Assembly (NCBI GenBank): GCA_934700345.1
Contig: CAKUXP010000001.1
Location: forward strand, 1 to 64,000
DNA from: an uncultured Fibrobacter sp.
GTDB taxonomy: Bacteria; Fibrobacterota; Fibrobacteria; Fibrobacterales; Fibrobacteraceae
Direction: 5' to 3'
DNA: 64,000 nt
A model generated the notes under the pieces. The model searched no databases, had not been told where the DNA came from, and saw only the letters and a list, made by a program, of their open reading frames with translations. Of this stretch, positions 27,001 to 36,710 are shown piece after piece. Both the position numbers and the translations under genes were made by a program. Every line of letters starts with the position of its first letter. Position 1 is the stretch's first letter.

Positions 27001-29789
27001 AACGAAACGTCACCCATGCCGGCAGAGGTTCCGGTTCCGTCCCAGACGGACTTGATGTAGCTGACCGGGCTTAGGTTCGACGTCTTGAGGTAGAGCCTGA
27101 GTTCCGCGTTTTCGTAGGCTACCGTATCGTTGTTTGTCACGGAGACGAAGAGGGTGTTGCAGGTTTCCCAGCTGCTGCAGGCGGACTGGTAGGACGAAGG
27201 CTTGATATAGACGTTGAAATCCGCATAAGTCGCTTCGCTCGACGTCGTGAAGCTGTAATGCTTGCCCGAATTGTTGTCGGTAGAAGCTCCGGAGGAAACG
27301 TCGAAGTAGTAGGTTGTCCCGGCGTTCAGGTTTGAAAGGACCGCTTCGTGGAACCGGACCGCCTTGCCGGAATCGGCGACTGCCGAATAGGAAAGGCTCC
27401 CTGCGCTTTCCCCGAATTGGACGATGCCGTTTGTCGCCTGCTCGCCCGTCCACCAGTAGATGTGCGCGCTCTTGTCTGTCACCTGGCAAATCGTCACGCC
27501 GCTGATGTTTGCGTTTTCAAGCGTCTGTGTCCAGGAATACCACTTGCCGTGGTTGTCGTCGGTGGTGAAGTTCATCTTGACGTCGTGCCCGACCAGGTAG
27601 AAGTAGTAGGTTTTGCCCGGAGTTAATCCGCCGATGGTGACCGCTCCGCCGACCCCGCCCGGAGCCGTTACGGAATCGACCTTTGCGCCGTCGGGAGATG
27701 TCGCGTAGTAAACGGTGACGATGGCGCGTTCGTTCGTGTTCCAGCTGATAACCGCCGACGTATCGGTGATAGGCGTTCCCTGGATGTTCGAGAAGAGCGG
27801 TCCTTCGACGTCTTCGGGAACTTTTTTGGAAAGGCTCAGTCCCGGGATGATAAATTGCGCCGAGAAGTCGATGCAGGTTTCGGTCGCCGTGTAGTCATTC
27901 CAGTCGTCCTTGAGCGTCTTGTGCGGAGCGGAACCTCCCATCAGCGCACCTTTGGGACATCTGTATTCGTAGGGCATTCCGCCTGCGTTGTAGCCGTCCG
28001 GGTTCGATGCGCGGTTGTGCGGATGGTTCTCGGTTCTTGAACCTGCGCCCATGATGAACGAAAGTCCCCACGGGTTTGCGCCCATGTTGTAGTAGAAGTT
28101 GTCGAGCGCGACGTTCAGGTATTGTTCGTCACCCGTCATGTCGTAGAGCATGAAGACCGCGTTTGCCGCGCCCATGTTGTAGCGGTTGAATCCCCAGTCG
28201 CTAGATGTCCACACCAGGTTGTAAGGCGGGACGACCGTGAAGCTGCCGTAAGGGTTCGTGCTGACGACGGAATCTCCCTGGGTACCGTCGTCGGTGAGGC
28301 GCGTCATCGTGGCGATCAGACGCGTGAGAAGCGTGTCGCGTTCGTCCGACTGGATTCCGTAGCTCTGCGCCTTGGCTGCTGTCGGGAGGATCAGTTTCGC
28401 AAAGCCGAAGAGGACATAGGCGTGGATGTTTTCGTAGTCGGTCATCCAGCCGCCCGGGTAGAATCCGCTCTGGTGCCCGAGGTAGCCGCCGCGGAAGTAG
28501 GGGAGGTTGTACTTGTAGTTCGAAGCGTTGTCGTTTATCGCCGTGTTCTTGTAAAGGTCAAAGGCGTAGCTCGAATCGCGTGTCGCATACCATAGGGCGA
28601 GTGCCGCAGCCGCCGCATCGTCGTAGAGCGGTCCGCCTCCCGTGTAAAAGCCTTGGAGTTCGTCGGTCGTTTTTCCCGCGGGAGCGTATTTGGCGATGAT
28701 GTTCCGGTAGATATCTTTGGCCGCCGCAATCAGGGAATCCGAGTAATGGTCCGTCTGGTACATTTCCCAGCCGACGGCGAAGAAGGAAAGAGCCGCCGCA
28801 TACATTCCGGCTGCATTTGTTCCGATTCCCTTGGCGACCGGTCGCGGTGCGCCTCCCTTGGCGGGGCTCTGGGCGTCCTGGTGCTCGGGAACGTCCCAGA
28901 ACTGGTGGTCTGCGGAGCCGACGCCTATCGAATGGTACATGTCGCCGCGGTCGATAAGGCCGTCCGCCTTGGAAGCCTTGTAGAGCTTGTAGATATAATC
29001 CACCCCGACCTTCGCTTCCCAGAGAATGTCCGGGATGCCGTCGGTCGTCACCGTGTCGTTGTAGGAGGCTCCGTAATTGTCCTCGGCGCGTTCCGAATAG
29101 ACGTTGTAGGCGAGCGAGAGGACGAATGCCGCATACCCGAGCGTTTGGCTTACCTTGAAATGGTCGCCGCAGTCGTGCCATCCGCCGGAAAGGTCGTGTC
29201 CGAGCGACTGCCCGTCCTTGACGTGGCATGCGCCGTGGAGCTGCGAATTGGTCTTTCCGCAGCGTTGGATGCCGAAAAACCGGAGCGTCGTCTCGAAGAC
29301 CGCGTTGAAGAGATATTCGTCGATGATGAACGGAAACGAAGTGTCCTTCCCGACGACCATGAAGTAGGTTCCCGGGCTTGTAAGCTTGGAAAAGTCGGCG
29401 GAGTAGAGGTTTTCCGTGGAACTCGAAAGCGAGTCCGCGGAGCCGAATTCATAGACGGAGCTGATGGAGTTGAAAGCTCCGTTTACCCAGATGTTCGGCT
29501 TTGTCCAGTTGCCGATCGGCGAAAGCGTCCCTTCCCAGGCGGAGGCTCCGCTCGAAGCGTCGATCACCTTGAACGTGGTCGCGCCAGGGTCGGCGACGAA
29601 GGCGAACTTGTGGTTGTCCGCCGGGCGAAATCCCACCTGGTTTACGCGGATGACGGGCCTGTCGTAAACATTCAGGCTGTCAAGGTAGCGCCTGCTGCAC
29701 GTATCGCATGTAAAGTCGATGTTCGGGATGCGGTCGTCGGCAAAGAGAATCGCGGCGAGGACGAGGAACGCCCGGAAAAATCGGAACAT
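24042..29789 (-). CDS. Very large secreted GH9 endoglucanase with multi-domain tail
   Basis: 1915 aa from the ATG at 29789, chosen because AAGGAG lies 5 bases upstream and the following MFRFFRAFLVLAAILFA is a signal peptide. Domains in order: CelD-type N-terminal Ig domain (about 25-135, VIRVNQVGFRP), GH9 catalytic domain (about 160-650) with the catalytic Asp pair in GGWHDCGDH and the acid Glu in TETCIDFSAQF, two fibronectin-III-like modules (about 665-860), a beta-sandwich resembling those of the neighbours, a Big-type Ig domain, then several Ig-like modules carrying DTDCDNVPDQ and DADGDGRAE calcium-like loops. The final 150 residues end in a basic FGIRRIR motif shared with two other proteins here. 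A terminator separates it from the next GH9 gene upstream. It should act on extracellular cellulose. Confidence 0.9.
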   Translation of the reverse strand: MFRFFRAFLVLAAILFADDRIPNIDFTCDTCSRRYLDSLNVYDRPVIRVNQVGFRPADNHKFAFVADPGATTFKVIDASSGASAWEGTLSPIGNWTKPNIWVNGAFNSISSVYEFGSADSLSSSTENLYSADFSKLTSPGTYFMVVGKDTSFPFIIDEYLFNAVFETTLRFFGIQRCGKTNSQLHGACHVKDGQSLGHDLSGGWHDCGDHFKVSQTLGYAAFVLSLAYNVYSERAEDNYGASYNDTVTTDGIPDILWEAKVGVDYIYKLYKASKADGLIDRGDMYHSIGVGSADHQFWDVPEHQDAQSPAKGGAPRPVAKGIGTNAAGMYAAALSFFAVGWEMYQTDHYSDSLIAAAKDIYRNIIAKYAPAGKTTDELQGFYTGGGPLYDDAAAAALALWYATRDSSYAFDLYKNTAINDNASNYKYNLPYFRGGYLGHQSGFYPGGWMTDYENIHAYVLFGFAKLILPTAAKAQSYGIQSDERDTLLTRLIATMTRLTDDGTQGDSVVSTNPYGSFTVVPPYNLVWTSSDWGFNRYNMGAANAVFMLYDMTGDEQYLNVALDNFYYNMGANPWGLSFIMGAGSRTENHPHNRASNPDGYNAGGMPYEYRCPKGALMGGSAPHKTLKDDWNDYTATETCIDFSAQFIIPGLSLSKKVPEDVEGPLFSNIQGTPITDTSAVISWNTNERAIVTVYYATSPDGAKVDSVTAPGGVGGAVTIGGLTPGKTYYFYLVGHDVKMNFTTDDNHGKWYSWTQTLENANISGVTICQVTDKSAHIYWWTGEQATNGIVQFGESAGSLSYSAVADSGKAVRFHEAVLSNLNAGTTYYFDVSSGASTDNNSGKHYSFTTSSEATYADFNVYIKPSSYQSACSSWETCNTLFVSVTNNDTVAYENAELRLYLKTSNLSPVSYIKSVWDGTGTSAGMGDVSFGTPQSDGLGGYYLPITLVGTFAVSGQYLFQLKFTAATFKDLEGSWSLREHKGASDPVPFEGIDLTKGPYYSGSETTYLEEVNGTKEVAYRKVPYVTIFYHGTHIYGYPPDYDASSSDLSIARTLSLDFFTPFKSPATSIEDTARSAVYTGESKVSPSGFLDDFEGNGVSYFGSNTEYVKKYDSYVFSVSKNLAYGNNMVEWVTWHNHGANAKGSYDCACKVVRSNVEWDSITTPLEKRFLRFHIDTVRAYVGKRAQVTVSLYDSTGALLDGENITIKLSVAEGSVLFYTSATADIATTTLTLVNGSATFFVSGDTPLETHLYATAASSSSKYSYASAKAQLFIEKLPPWPIISSAEMLDTDCDNVPDQMKIVLTAAYTESQKFRSVSFEYRGDTIEVSNADISDSLVTVSFKPKDAATFTNPQGSVTLQSDIAGEIKSSTDFYRDAISPTVLSLSVLERLDTATADRIYIQFSEPISAPGLSFPLALFDKNGQSLNRIPNVTSAKLYNETLNVWEFTVSFDTDKSSLVTEGMKGQLLANSTITDISGNGVSTTCTAPILPFMLKILPVPLRFASISDADGDGRAEHVVASFVSPVDEKHAPDSMAAIFGSAVPETLYAKTFSWNAERTEATLELPAPFKLGNTSGNYSGLSPKGGDLVGAGLLVQHKGSGAHYESDSTLAEDLAGPVILGGKVNAAGSFVSLVVETSEPLVVGDSSHAPIQRERKGPVSVFPNRYTLGSKTFNMLYMQDAETAVQEGDRIRFTPLDETLFLDRSGNRPARENPWADVTGAGNPRIAFKFHPEYPVSDVSPSRSETCSEERADFRLLVLDQETRKWDIYENGDLVASKDTSGYPFDGMSFIAEMGVPRGTSIGEAPAWKSLLIDIDLPFYSNLGNFVNRFHENFALAPKYLSSDNLVSMRIEWLSRCTKGLVSTDGKAVGTGAYIVKASLKTQFVPNPEGDEETVRRFSTKDSYRKTQTFGIRRIR

Positions 29790-29914
29790 GGAAACTCCTT
29801 TAAACTCTGACACTTCCTGTCTAAAAATATCTTTTTCCGAAAGTGACAATTTTTTGTAGGCAGTTTTTTATCGATAAACTTTTCAAAGTGTTCCCAAAAT
29901 GTTCTAATGCAAAA

Positions 29915-29937
29915 AGGGAACCGGCTTGCGGTTCCCT
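29915..29937 (-). terminator. Terminator between the two large GH9 genes
   Basis: Perfect 9-bp stem AGGGAACCG / CGGTTCCCT with a 5-nt loop. It is followed on the minus strand by TTTTTGC and lies 18 bases after the stop codon of the 2207-aa GH9 gene. It argues for separate transcription of the downstream GH9. Confidence 0.85.
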
Positions 29938-29955
29938 AAAAAGTCAGTAATGTTT

Positions 29956-32900
29956 TTACTTCCGGTTCGTGCGGCGGAATCCGAAGGATTTCGTTTTGCT
30001 CGACGACTGCTTCTTTGTCGCTCCCTTGCGATACTTGCCGTTTTCCGTATTGTTTATCGCCGTTTCGTGCGCCTTGAACGAGAACTGCGAAATGAACGAA
30101 CCCGTTCCGATGTGGCGGTTGTTGTCCGCGAGCGGAGCGATTCCGTTGTGGGTGAGCCATTCGAGGCGGAGCCTTATCTTGCCGTCGGACGTAAGCGCCT
30201 GTTCGCTCAAATCGGAAAGCGAGATGGTCCCCGATGTCTTGGTGACCGCATCGCCGAGATTGTTGTAGATGTTCGCAGAGATTTTCAGCGTCGCATCCCA
30301 GGCGGGCTTTCCTAGCGAATCGAGCTGCAGGAGAAGCGGAATTTCCACATCGATGTCGAATGTCGGGCCGGCGTGGACGTAGCTTATCGTGTCGTATGTG
30401 ACGGGAGAAATCCGTTCCAGGTTCTTCTTGCCGCTGGCGATGAGCGTTTCCTTGTCGCCTGCGAGGTAGGAGAGCCTAAAGGTTTCGTCCTTTGTCGGGA
30501 CGTTGCCCGCGTAAAGTTCGCCGTCCGTCGGCACGGATGTGACGCCCGAGCGCATCGCTACCTTGAACGAAACGCTTTCGATATCGCCCTGTACGGGAAC
30601 CCACGGGTTCTTTTCGCCGGCGAAATTCTTCGAGCCGTCGCTTGCAATCGAATTTTCTGCGCCGATGGGCAGCCGGATGTAGTCGCCGACATGGATTTCG
30701 TTTTCGGAACCCGCATCGGAATAGGAGAACGTCCACGTGGTCTGCGCATTCGTGAAGCGTCCCGTGTTGGAGAAGTAGAACATGTCGGAATCGCGCCGCT
30801 TTTGCAGGTAGTAGCGTCCGGCTGCATCCGAGGAATCGACAAGCGTGAGCGGCTCGGAAAGGTTCACCCGCAGGATGAAGAGCGATTCCACGGGCTTGGT
30901 GATGGTCGCGCCCAGGATAATCGGAGGGCACTTGTCGAAAAGCGTCGCCGTGTTGTCGTCGAAGAATCCGCCGATTGGTCCTTGTCGCGGAAGCACCATG
31001 CCGTTTCCGCCGCGGCTGCCGTATGTCATCTTGGCAAAGGTGCCTTCGGGAACCGGAATGCGGATGACCGTAGCCTGGCTCTGGACGGAATCCCATCCGA
31101 CCGTATCGATTTGAGGCACGAACGTGGAATCCTGCGTCTGGGTGTACTGGGCGCAGACCTGCGTCGTCGTCGAGGAAACGGTATCGATTCGCACGATGGT
31201 CGTGTCATATGGAGTGACTGTCGAATCGATGTTTCTAGTCGTATCGATGACAAAGGAAATTTTGTCCTCGTAGCGGAGGCATTCCTTCTTGACCGAGCCT
31301 AGTACCCATTTGCCGTTAGCGGAATCGAGCCGGGTAATCGGCTGGGCTGTCTTTTCGCCTAGCAGGGTGTCGAGCGTCCAGCCGGAAGCGGGCTTTGCGA
31401 ACGCCTTGTAGATTTCCGGATTTCCCCAATAGACGTCGATAGTATCGAGCATGTCCTTTTCGCGGAGAACCTTGGTGAATTCGATGGTGATTTCGTCGGG
31501 CTGTCCGTCGCCTTCCCTGTCCTCGATTTTCGCATACTTGACGGGAACCGGTCTGACGGATTCGATGATGGTGACCGGGCCGTTGCAGTCAGAGTGTGCG
31601 TTTGCCGCATAATCGACGACGCTGAATCCCGCCGCAATTTCCGCCTGGAAGCCCTGCTTGACAAAGTTTCCGTTCGTATTGCCTTCGATGACGTATTCCC
31701 ATGTCTTGCCGTTGTCGGAGGATTTCGAGCTGATGACCCGGATAGAACTCTGGTCGATAGGTGTTCCTTCGCTGTAAATGGCGAGCGGCCAAGAGGCGCC
31801 CATGACGACCGGTTCGGAGAAGAGGATGCGGAGCGTGTCCTGCGCGTTCGCATGATTTTCGTTTTCGAGGATGGCGACGCTCGAAAGGGTCGGAGCGATT
31901 CCGTCGGTAATCGCCTTGTCCGCCGTCTTGGCGACGCCTTTTTCCGTCATGAAGACCGTGACCTTTCCGGCGGGAGCCGCATTTTTCGGGATGAGCTTTT
32001 CGTCGAGGTCAAAGGATGCTTCCGCACCGACAATCGGAGCTTTCGGGTAGAGGGTGAGAGCTGTCGCTTTGGCGTTCTTTGTAGAATCTAAGAAGACGGT
32101 CACGCTGTCGAGCTTCATCGAGGACCCGTCGAATTGGCTGCCGCTGAAACTCAAGGCGAGAATGTCCGCCGTGGAATTGCAGTTGTTGTCGGCGAGTATC
32201 GCCTTTTGCGGAATCGGGGTGGTCGGATCCGCAAAGAAGGACTGCGCTGTCGAGTCTTCCGGATCTTCCACGTCGATATAGATGACGGTCACCGTGTCGC
32301 CGCCGAGGAGCGGAACGTTTGGCAGGCTCGCGTCGGCGCGGTTCACCGCCGAGAGAAGTTCGCTTTCGAAGTATCCGAGCGTCGCGTTCGTGCGCTTGAG
32401 CTTCAGATCGGAAGTTTCTCCCGTGCGGGAATTCTTAAGTGCCACGTTGATGGTTTCGCGCCCCGCATTGTCCTTGTCGCTGACAAAGATCTTGAACTTC
32501 ATCGGGTCTTCGGTGACAGGGCTTGAAACGGAATTGCCGTCTTCGCGGATGAGCTGGAGCCTTCCCGCTGTGCGGTCGCCCTTGCTGAACTGGACGTAGT
32601 AGGTGCGGTTGACAAAGGCGCAACCGCCGTTTTCGAGGCATTCGGAGCATTCCGGGTTCGGGCCCGCGAAGATGGTGACATCGACTTTATTCGTTCCGAT
32701 GGACATCTTGGCCGGAATGTCTAGGTCGAACTTTCCGGAAAGAGGATTGTAAACCGCGGCGGTCTTCAGCGCCTCCTTGGACAGGGGAACTCCGTTCACC
32801 CAGATTCCCGTGACATAACCGTTCTCGGAAATGAGAGCCGTTCCCTTGAGATGCATCGTGCTGATGGTGGAGTCGAGCTGGATGTAGGAACCGTTCGAAA

Positions 32901-35900
32901 CGTTGAACGGCGCATCGAAGGATACCGTCATCTCGTAATTCGCCTTCTTGTGGATCATTTCCGAATAGGACGGGCTGAATCCGACGACAAATTCATCCTT
33001 GCGATAGACGACGACGTATGGGTTCACAGGCGCTTCGTCCTGGTCGCCTTCGTCCTTGCCCCAGACAGGCATTCCCGCGTAGTCCGCACCGTCGATGTCG
33101 CGCTTGTGCGGTGCCCAGGTCCAGTCGCCCGAGGTGGCGGACATTCTCTTATCGGGAGCGCTGCGGAGCGGGTCGCACTTGCCGTTCTGGTAAATGCCTC
33201 TCGAAAATCCCAGGTCCATGCGCATTCTCGAAGAAGACTTGATCGTGGTGGATCCGAGCGGGACGGGAATGTACCAGTCGTAAGTTCCTGTCGCCGCGTT
33301 GTAGGTATCTTCGAGCTTGACGGGGACGGCTCCGCGGAGAAGGTCCCGGATCTCCCGGTCGGTTTCGCAAGGCTTGTTGAATCCCGCTTCGTCATACGCC
33401 TGGCAGATGTCGAGGTCGAGGAGGAGCGGGCAGGATCCCGGCTGGCCGTTCACGCCCGCTTGCGCTTCGATCTGTTCCGGTTTCGCGGTGACGTAAAGGC
33501 GTAGCGTGAGGCTGTCGAACTGCCGGTCCTCGTTGTTGTAGATGTTGATGTTCAGGAAATCGAGTCCGCCGAATTCATACTGGTAGGTCTTGACTTCGAA
33601 ATCGTAGGACGTTACCGGGGTGGTGAACTTGAGCGGCATGCCCTTATCGTCGGTGCAGCGCCTCGAACCGTTGCTTTCGACGCAGTAGTAATAAGTCGTC
33701 TTTTCCTTCAGCTTTCCGATTTTCACATAGTGGAAGCTCGTCGGAATTCCCGAAACGTCGGCGTTCCCCTGGGTCTCGCACGAGCCGTTTTTCGCGACCG
33801 GGCATGTCATCTGGTCGTAGGACGTGAGGACCGTATCCCAATAGACTTTCGATTCGTATTGGCCGTTCGGCGTGTACCACATGACTTCCGCGCTGTCGGA
33901 AGAAAGGTTGCAGATTTTGACGTTCTGGATATCGGCGTCTGCCGGCGGGCTTACGAGCGTCGTAAAGGAAAACGGCGTGCTCGAGCTATCGACAAGCCAT
34001 TTCGTCGAATAGTTTTCGCTCCGACCGTTGATGGCGACGACCTTGAAGTAGTAAGTGGTTCCGTTGGTTAAGCCCGTCATGTGAATTTCGTGGCTTACGC
34101 TGTAAAGGGAATCTTTAAAGATGTTGTTGAAAGGCCCGGTTTCGCTTGTGCTGTAGAGGATCATCGCGGGGCCGCGCATATCCTGGGAAATCTTCACGAT
34201 GGCGGAATCGTAGCCCACATAGCGGATTTCGACATTCACCTGGGACGGAGCCTTTGTACGGTCCTCTTCCCTGACTGCCACGGCGCAAGAGGCGACAAAC
34301 ATCGCGGTCGCATCGATACAGGTTTCGGAGAGGTGGTAGTCTTCCCAGCTCATGGTGGAAGGCGCCCAGGCGTTTCCGCTTTGGTCGTTCGGTGTCACGC
34401 CGCCGAAGAGCGCTCCGGTCGGCGGGTTGTACTTATAGTTTGCGCCCGGCATGTTCTTGCCTTCGGGATTGGACGCTCTGTGGTGCGGGTGCGCGTCGTT
34501 CTTGTCGCCGACGCCGAGCAAAAAGGAAATGTCCCACGGGTTTACGCCGAGCATGTAGTTCAGCTGGTTGATGCCGAGCTTCTGCATTGCCTGGGAATTC
34601 CAGTTCTGCACGCCTTTCTGCGGGAGCTGCACGCCTTCTAGGTCCTTGGTCACGTCGGAGTAGGCGAGAACTTCAAAGATGTTGCCCGCCTGGTAGCGGT
34701 TGTAAATCCAGGTCTGGTCGGTCGTCATGTTGTACCAGAGGTCGCCCCAGGTTACTGTTCTCGGCTCGCTGAGCGTCGGGATGGAGATGCCGTCCGAACC
34801 GCTGCCGCTAAGACTACTGATGTTTGTCCCGAGAGTCAGGGCGACGTTTTCCGCATATTTCAGGCGCGTCTTGTTGTCGATTCCGTATTTGATTCCGGTC
34901 GCTTCGTCTTTCAGGAGCATCTTGTAGAAGCCGTAGAGCGTGTAGGTGTAGGCGTTCGCCCAACTCGTGTTCTTCGACGACTTGCGCATTCCGTCGCGGT
35001 TCCACGCCATCCATCCGCCGTTGAAAAATCCCACGGAGGCTTCCTGTTCTACACCGATCGTCTTGTCTTCGACCGCATCGTTCAGGTAGTCCATCTTGTG
35101 CGTCTTTTCGTAAGTCGCATAGTGGAGCGCAATCGCCGCGATGGCGAGGTCGTCGTGGGATTCGTTATTGCCGTTATAAGCAGCGCTTGCCCAGCCGTCC
35201 GCTTCCTTGTTATAGACGTATGGTTTTCCGCCGTCGTAGGTTCCCGGTCCGAGACCTTTTTCCTGCAGCTTCAGGTTCTTTGCAAAGTCATACATCTTCT
35301 CGGCGACGACCAGGCAGGAATCTGCAAACGCCTTGTCGTATTCCGCGTAGTTCTTGCTCAAGATGGCAAGCCCCGCCGCGATTTCCGCCGAGATGTTCGA
35401 ACCCAGCTCCCCGAGCCGCAGGTCGCGCTCATGCGGTCCGCCGCGTCCGGTAAGTGTCGCCGGGAGAGCGTCCTGGTTTTCGGGCCGTCCCCACCAGCCG
35501 TGGTCCGCGCCGAAGTTTCCCACGGAGACGACCATGTTGTCGATGACGCCATTTGCAAAACGATAGGAGTTTAAAAAGAAGTCCGCACCGTGCTTCGCTT
35601 CGCGGAGAATATCCGGGATGCCGTCGGTGTTAATCGTCTCGCCCATGTTGTAGGCGTAATTGTCTTCGTCCTTGTCCGGGTTGGAAGCCGCCATCACTGC
35701 GAGCACCATAAAGGCGTAGGCTTGAGTCTGCGATTCCTTCAGATGGTCTCCGCAGTCGTACCAGCCGCCCTGGAGTGCGCCTTCGAGCGGTGTGAATCCG
35801 CTGACCGCCGAGGTCCCGCTCACAAAATTTCCGCCGCCGTCCTTGGTATGGCTCGGCTTGTGGAACCAGGATTCGGAGTTGCCGCTGCGGTTGATCCCGT

Positions 35901-36579
35901 AGAACTTGAGCGTCGCGTCGCGGACCATCGAATAGACCTTGTCGCTGATGATAAATGTCGCGGAATACTGCTTCAGGACCTTGACACGGTAACGCGTGTT
36001 TTCGGCAAGTCCGCCGAGCTGGGAAATGTTTCCGATACAGACGGTTCCCGAAGGTCCGTCCTTGGAGACCGTGTAGCGTTTCTGGTTGTTCGTTGCGGCG
36101 TTTGTCCCGGCGACGATCGTGTACGAGGATTCGGTCGCTTTGCCGGAGCTTACGAACGTTCCTCCGTCCGCTACCACGTTCCCTTCGAGATCGACGATTG
36201 AAAATGTCTCTTTGCAGTTGTTGCCGGAGACATAGTAAAACTGCTTTTCCGCATCGTCCGGGAGATATCCCGCCTGGTTTACGCGGATGCGCCCGATGCG
36301 CACGTTCTGGGCGTCGCGGTAGGCTTGGTTCAGGGAGTCGGGAATGATGCCGTTCGGGACAAAGTCGAGCGGCATGGAGCCTACGGGCGGGACCACATTG
36401 TGTTTCGTCTTGTTGGGAACGTAAGAGCTGAAGCTTTCGACCGTACCGCCATCATCGGTTGCGGAGGTGTCCCAGGTCATCGGCCACACGGGGCGGATCA
36501 GGTCGTATGGGGTAGGCTGTTCTTGTTCTACAGCGAAAAGCGATGCCGCAAAGAGCAGCACAAGAGGCAAAACAGGCAC
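29956..36579 (-). CDS. Giant secreted GH9 endoglucanase with multi-domain tail
   Basis: About 2207 aa. I prefer the GTG at 36579 because AAGGAG sits exactly 5 bases upstream, as in the neighbouring GH9. However, that leaves a signal peptide without a positive charge, so an upstream ATG (36636 or 36624) that adds KK is a real alternative. Domains: CelD-type Ig domain (RIRVNQAGYLP), GH9 catalytic domain with the Asp pair in GGWYDCGDH and the acid Glu in SETCIDATAMF, two fibronectin-III-like modules with paired Cys, a beta-sandwich, Ig-like repeats with DNNCNSTAD and DREGDGQPD loops, and a C-terminal sorting-like domain ending KSFGFRRTNRK. It is paralogous to the downstream GH9. Predicted role: cellulose hydrolysis at the cell surface or outside. 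Confidence 0.88.
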   Translation of the reverse strand: MPVLPLVLLFAASLFAVEQEQPTPYDLIRPVWPMTWDTSATDDGGTVESFSSYVPNKTKHNVVPPVGSMPLDFVPNGIIPDSLNQAYRDAQNVRIGRIRVNQAGYLPDDAEKQFYYVSGNNCKETFSIVDLEGNVVADGGTFVSSGKATESSYTIVAGTNAATNNQKRYTVSKDGPSGTVCIGNISQLGGLAENTRYRVKVLKQYSATFIISDKVYSMVRDATLKFYGINRSGNSESWFHKPSHTKDGGGNFVSGTSAVSGFTPLEGALQGGWYDCGDHLKESQTQAYAFMVLAVMAASNPDKDEDNYAYNMGETINTDGIPDILREAKHGADFFLNSYRFANGVIDNMVVSVGNFGADHGWWGRPENQDALPATLTGRGGPHERDLRLGELGSNISAEIAAGLAILSKNYAEYDKAFADSCLVVAEKMYDFAKNLKLQEKGLGPGTYDGGKPYVYNKEADGWASAAYNGNNESHDDLAIAAIALHYATYEKTHKMDYLNDAVEDKTIGVEQEASVGFFNGGWMAWNRDGMRKSSKNTSWANAYTYTLYGFYKMLLKDEATGIKYGIDNKTRLKYAENVALTLGTNISSLSGSGSDGISIPTLSEPRTVTWGDLWYNMTTDQTWIYNRYQAGNIFEVLAYSDVTKDLEGVQLPQKGVQNWNSQAMQKLGINQLNYMLGVNPWDISFLLGVGDKNDAHPHHRASNPEGKNMPGANYKYNPPTGALFGGVTPNDQSGNAWAPSTMSWEDYHLSETCIDATAMFVASCAVAVREEDRTKAPSQVNVEIRYVGYDSAIVKISQDMRGPAMILYSTSETGPFNNIFKDSLYSVSHEIHMTGLTNGTTYYFKVVAINGRSENYSTKWLVDSSSTPFSFTTLVSPPADADIQNVKICNLSSDSAEVMWYTPNGQYESKVYWDTVLTSYDQMTCPVAKNGSCETQGNADVSGIPTSFHYVKIGKLKEKTTYYYCVESNGSRRCTDDKGMPLKFTTPVTSYDFEVKTYQYEFGGLDFLNINIYNNEDRQFDSLTLRLYVTAKPEQIEAQAGVNGQPGSCPLLLDLDICQAYDEAGFNKPCETDREIRDLLRGAVPVKLEDTYNAATGTYDWYIPVPLGSTTIKSSSRMRMDLGFSRGIYQNGKCDPLRSAPDKRMSATSGDWTWAPHKRDIDGADYAGMPVWGKDEGDQDEAPVNPYVVVYRKDEFVVGFSPSYSEMIHKKANYEMTVSFDAPFNVSNGSYIQLDSTISTMHLKGTALISENGYVTGIWVNGVPLSKEALKTAAVYNPLSGKFDLDIPAKMSIGTNKVDVTIFAGPNPECSECLENGGCAFVNRTYYVQFSKGDRTAGRLQLIREDGNSVSSPVTEDPMKFKIFVSDKDNAGRETINVALKNSRTGETSDLKLKRTNATLGYFESELLSAVNRADASLPNVPLLGGDTVTVIYIDVEDPEDSTAQSFFADPTTPIPQKAILADNNCNSTADILALSFSGSQFDGSSMKLDSVTVFLDSTKNAKATALTLYPKAPIVGAEASFDLDEKLIPKNAAPAGKVTVFMTEKGVAKTADKAITDGIAPTLSSVAILENENHANAQDTLRILFSEPVVMGASWPLAIYSEGTPIDQSSIRVISSKSSDNGKTWEYVIEGNTNGNFVKQGFQAEIAAGFSVVDYAANAHSDCNGPVTIIESVRPVPVKYAKIEDREGDGQPDEITIEFTKVLREKDMLDTIDVYWGNPEIYKAFAKPASGWTLDTLLGEKTAQPITRLDSANGKWVLGSVKKECLRYEDKISFVIDTTRNIDSTVTPYDTTIVRIDTVSSTTTQVCAQYTQTQDSTFVPQIDTVGWDSVQSQATVIRIPVPEGTFAKMTYGSRGGNGMVLPRQGPIGGFFDDNTATLFDKCPPIILGATITKPVESLFILRVNLSEPLTLVDSSDAAGRYYLQKRRDSDMFYFSNTGRFTNAQTTWTFSYSDAGSENEIHVGDYIRLPIGAENSIASDGSKNFAGEKNPWVPVQGDIESVSFKVAMRSGVTSVPTDGELYAGNVPTKDETFRLSYLAGDKETLIASGKKNLERISPVTYDTISYVHAGPTFDIDVEIPLLLQLDSLGKPAWDATLKISANIYNNLGDAVTKTSGTISLSDLSEQALTSDGKIRLRLEWLTHNGIAPLADNNRHIGTGSFISQFSFKAHETAINNTENGKYRKGATKKQSSSKTKSFGFRRTNRK

Positions 36580-36697
36580 AAAAGCTCCTTTTTTATCCAG
36601 ACACAAATCACACAATCCCGCCATAAAATAACTCATTTAAAAGGCGTGCGAAAGTTCGTATTCAAAATATTACAAACGAAAACAGAGGCGGGATATA

Positions 36698-36705
36698 TAT
36701 ATTTA
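36698..36705 (+). promoter_or_regulatory. TATATTTA box five bases before ATG
   Basis: TATATTTA then five bases then the ATG at 36711, with no SD. It is one of a set of near-identical boxes in this window and implies a leaderless or nearly leaderless mRNA. Confidence 0.45.
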
Positions 36706-36710
36706 GAAGC

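Noticed and set aside
28653..29810. 385-aa plus-strand open frame opposite the GH9 catalytic domain
   Set aside because: Antisense shadow; the GH9 frame on the other strand is certain.
36580..36636. ATG at 36636 as the certain start of the giant GH9
   Set aside because: No SD precedes it, whereas AAGGAG is five bases before the GTG at 36579. Kept only as an alternative because the signal peptide would gain a positive charge.
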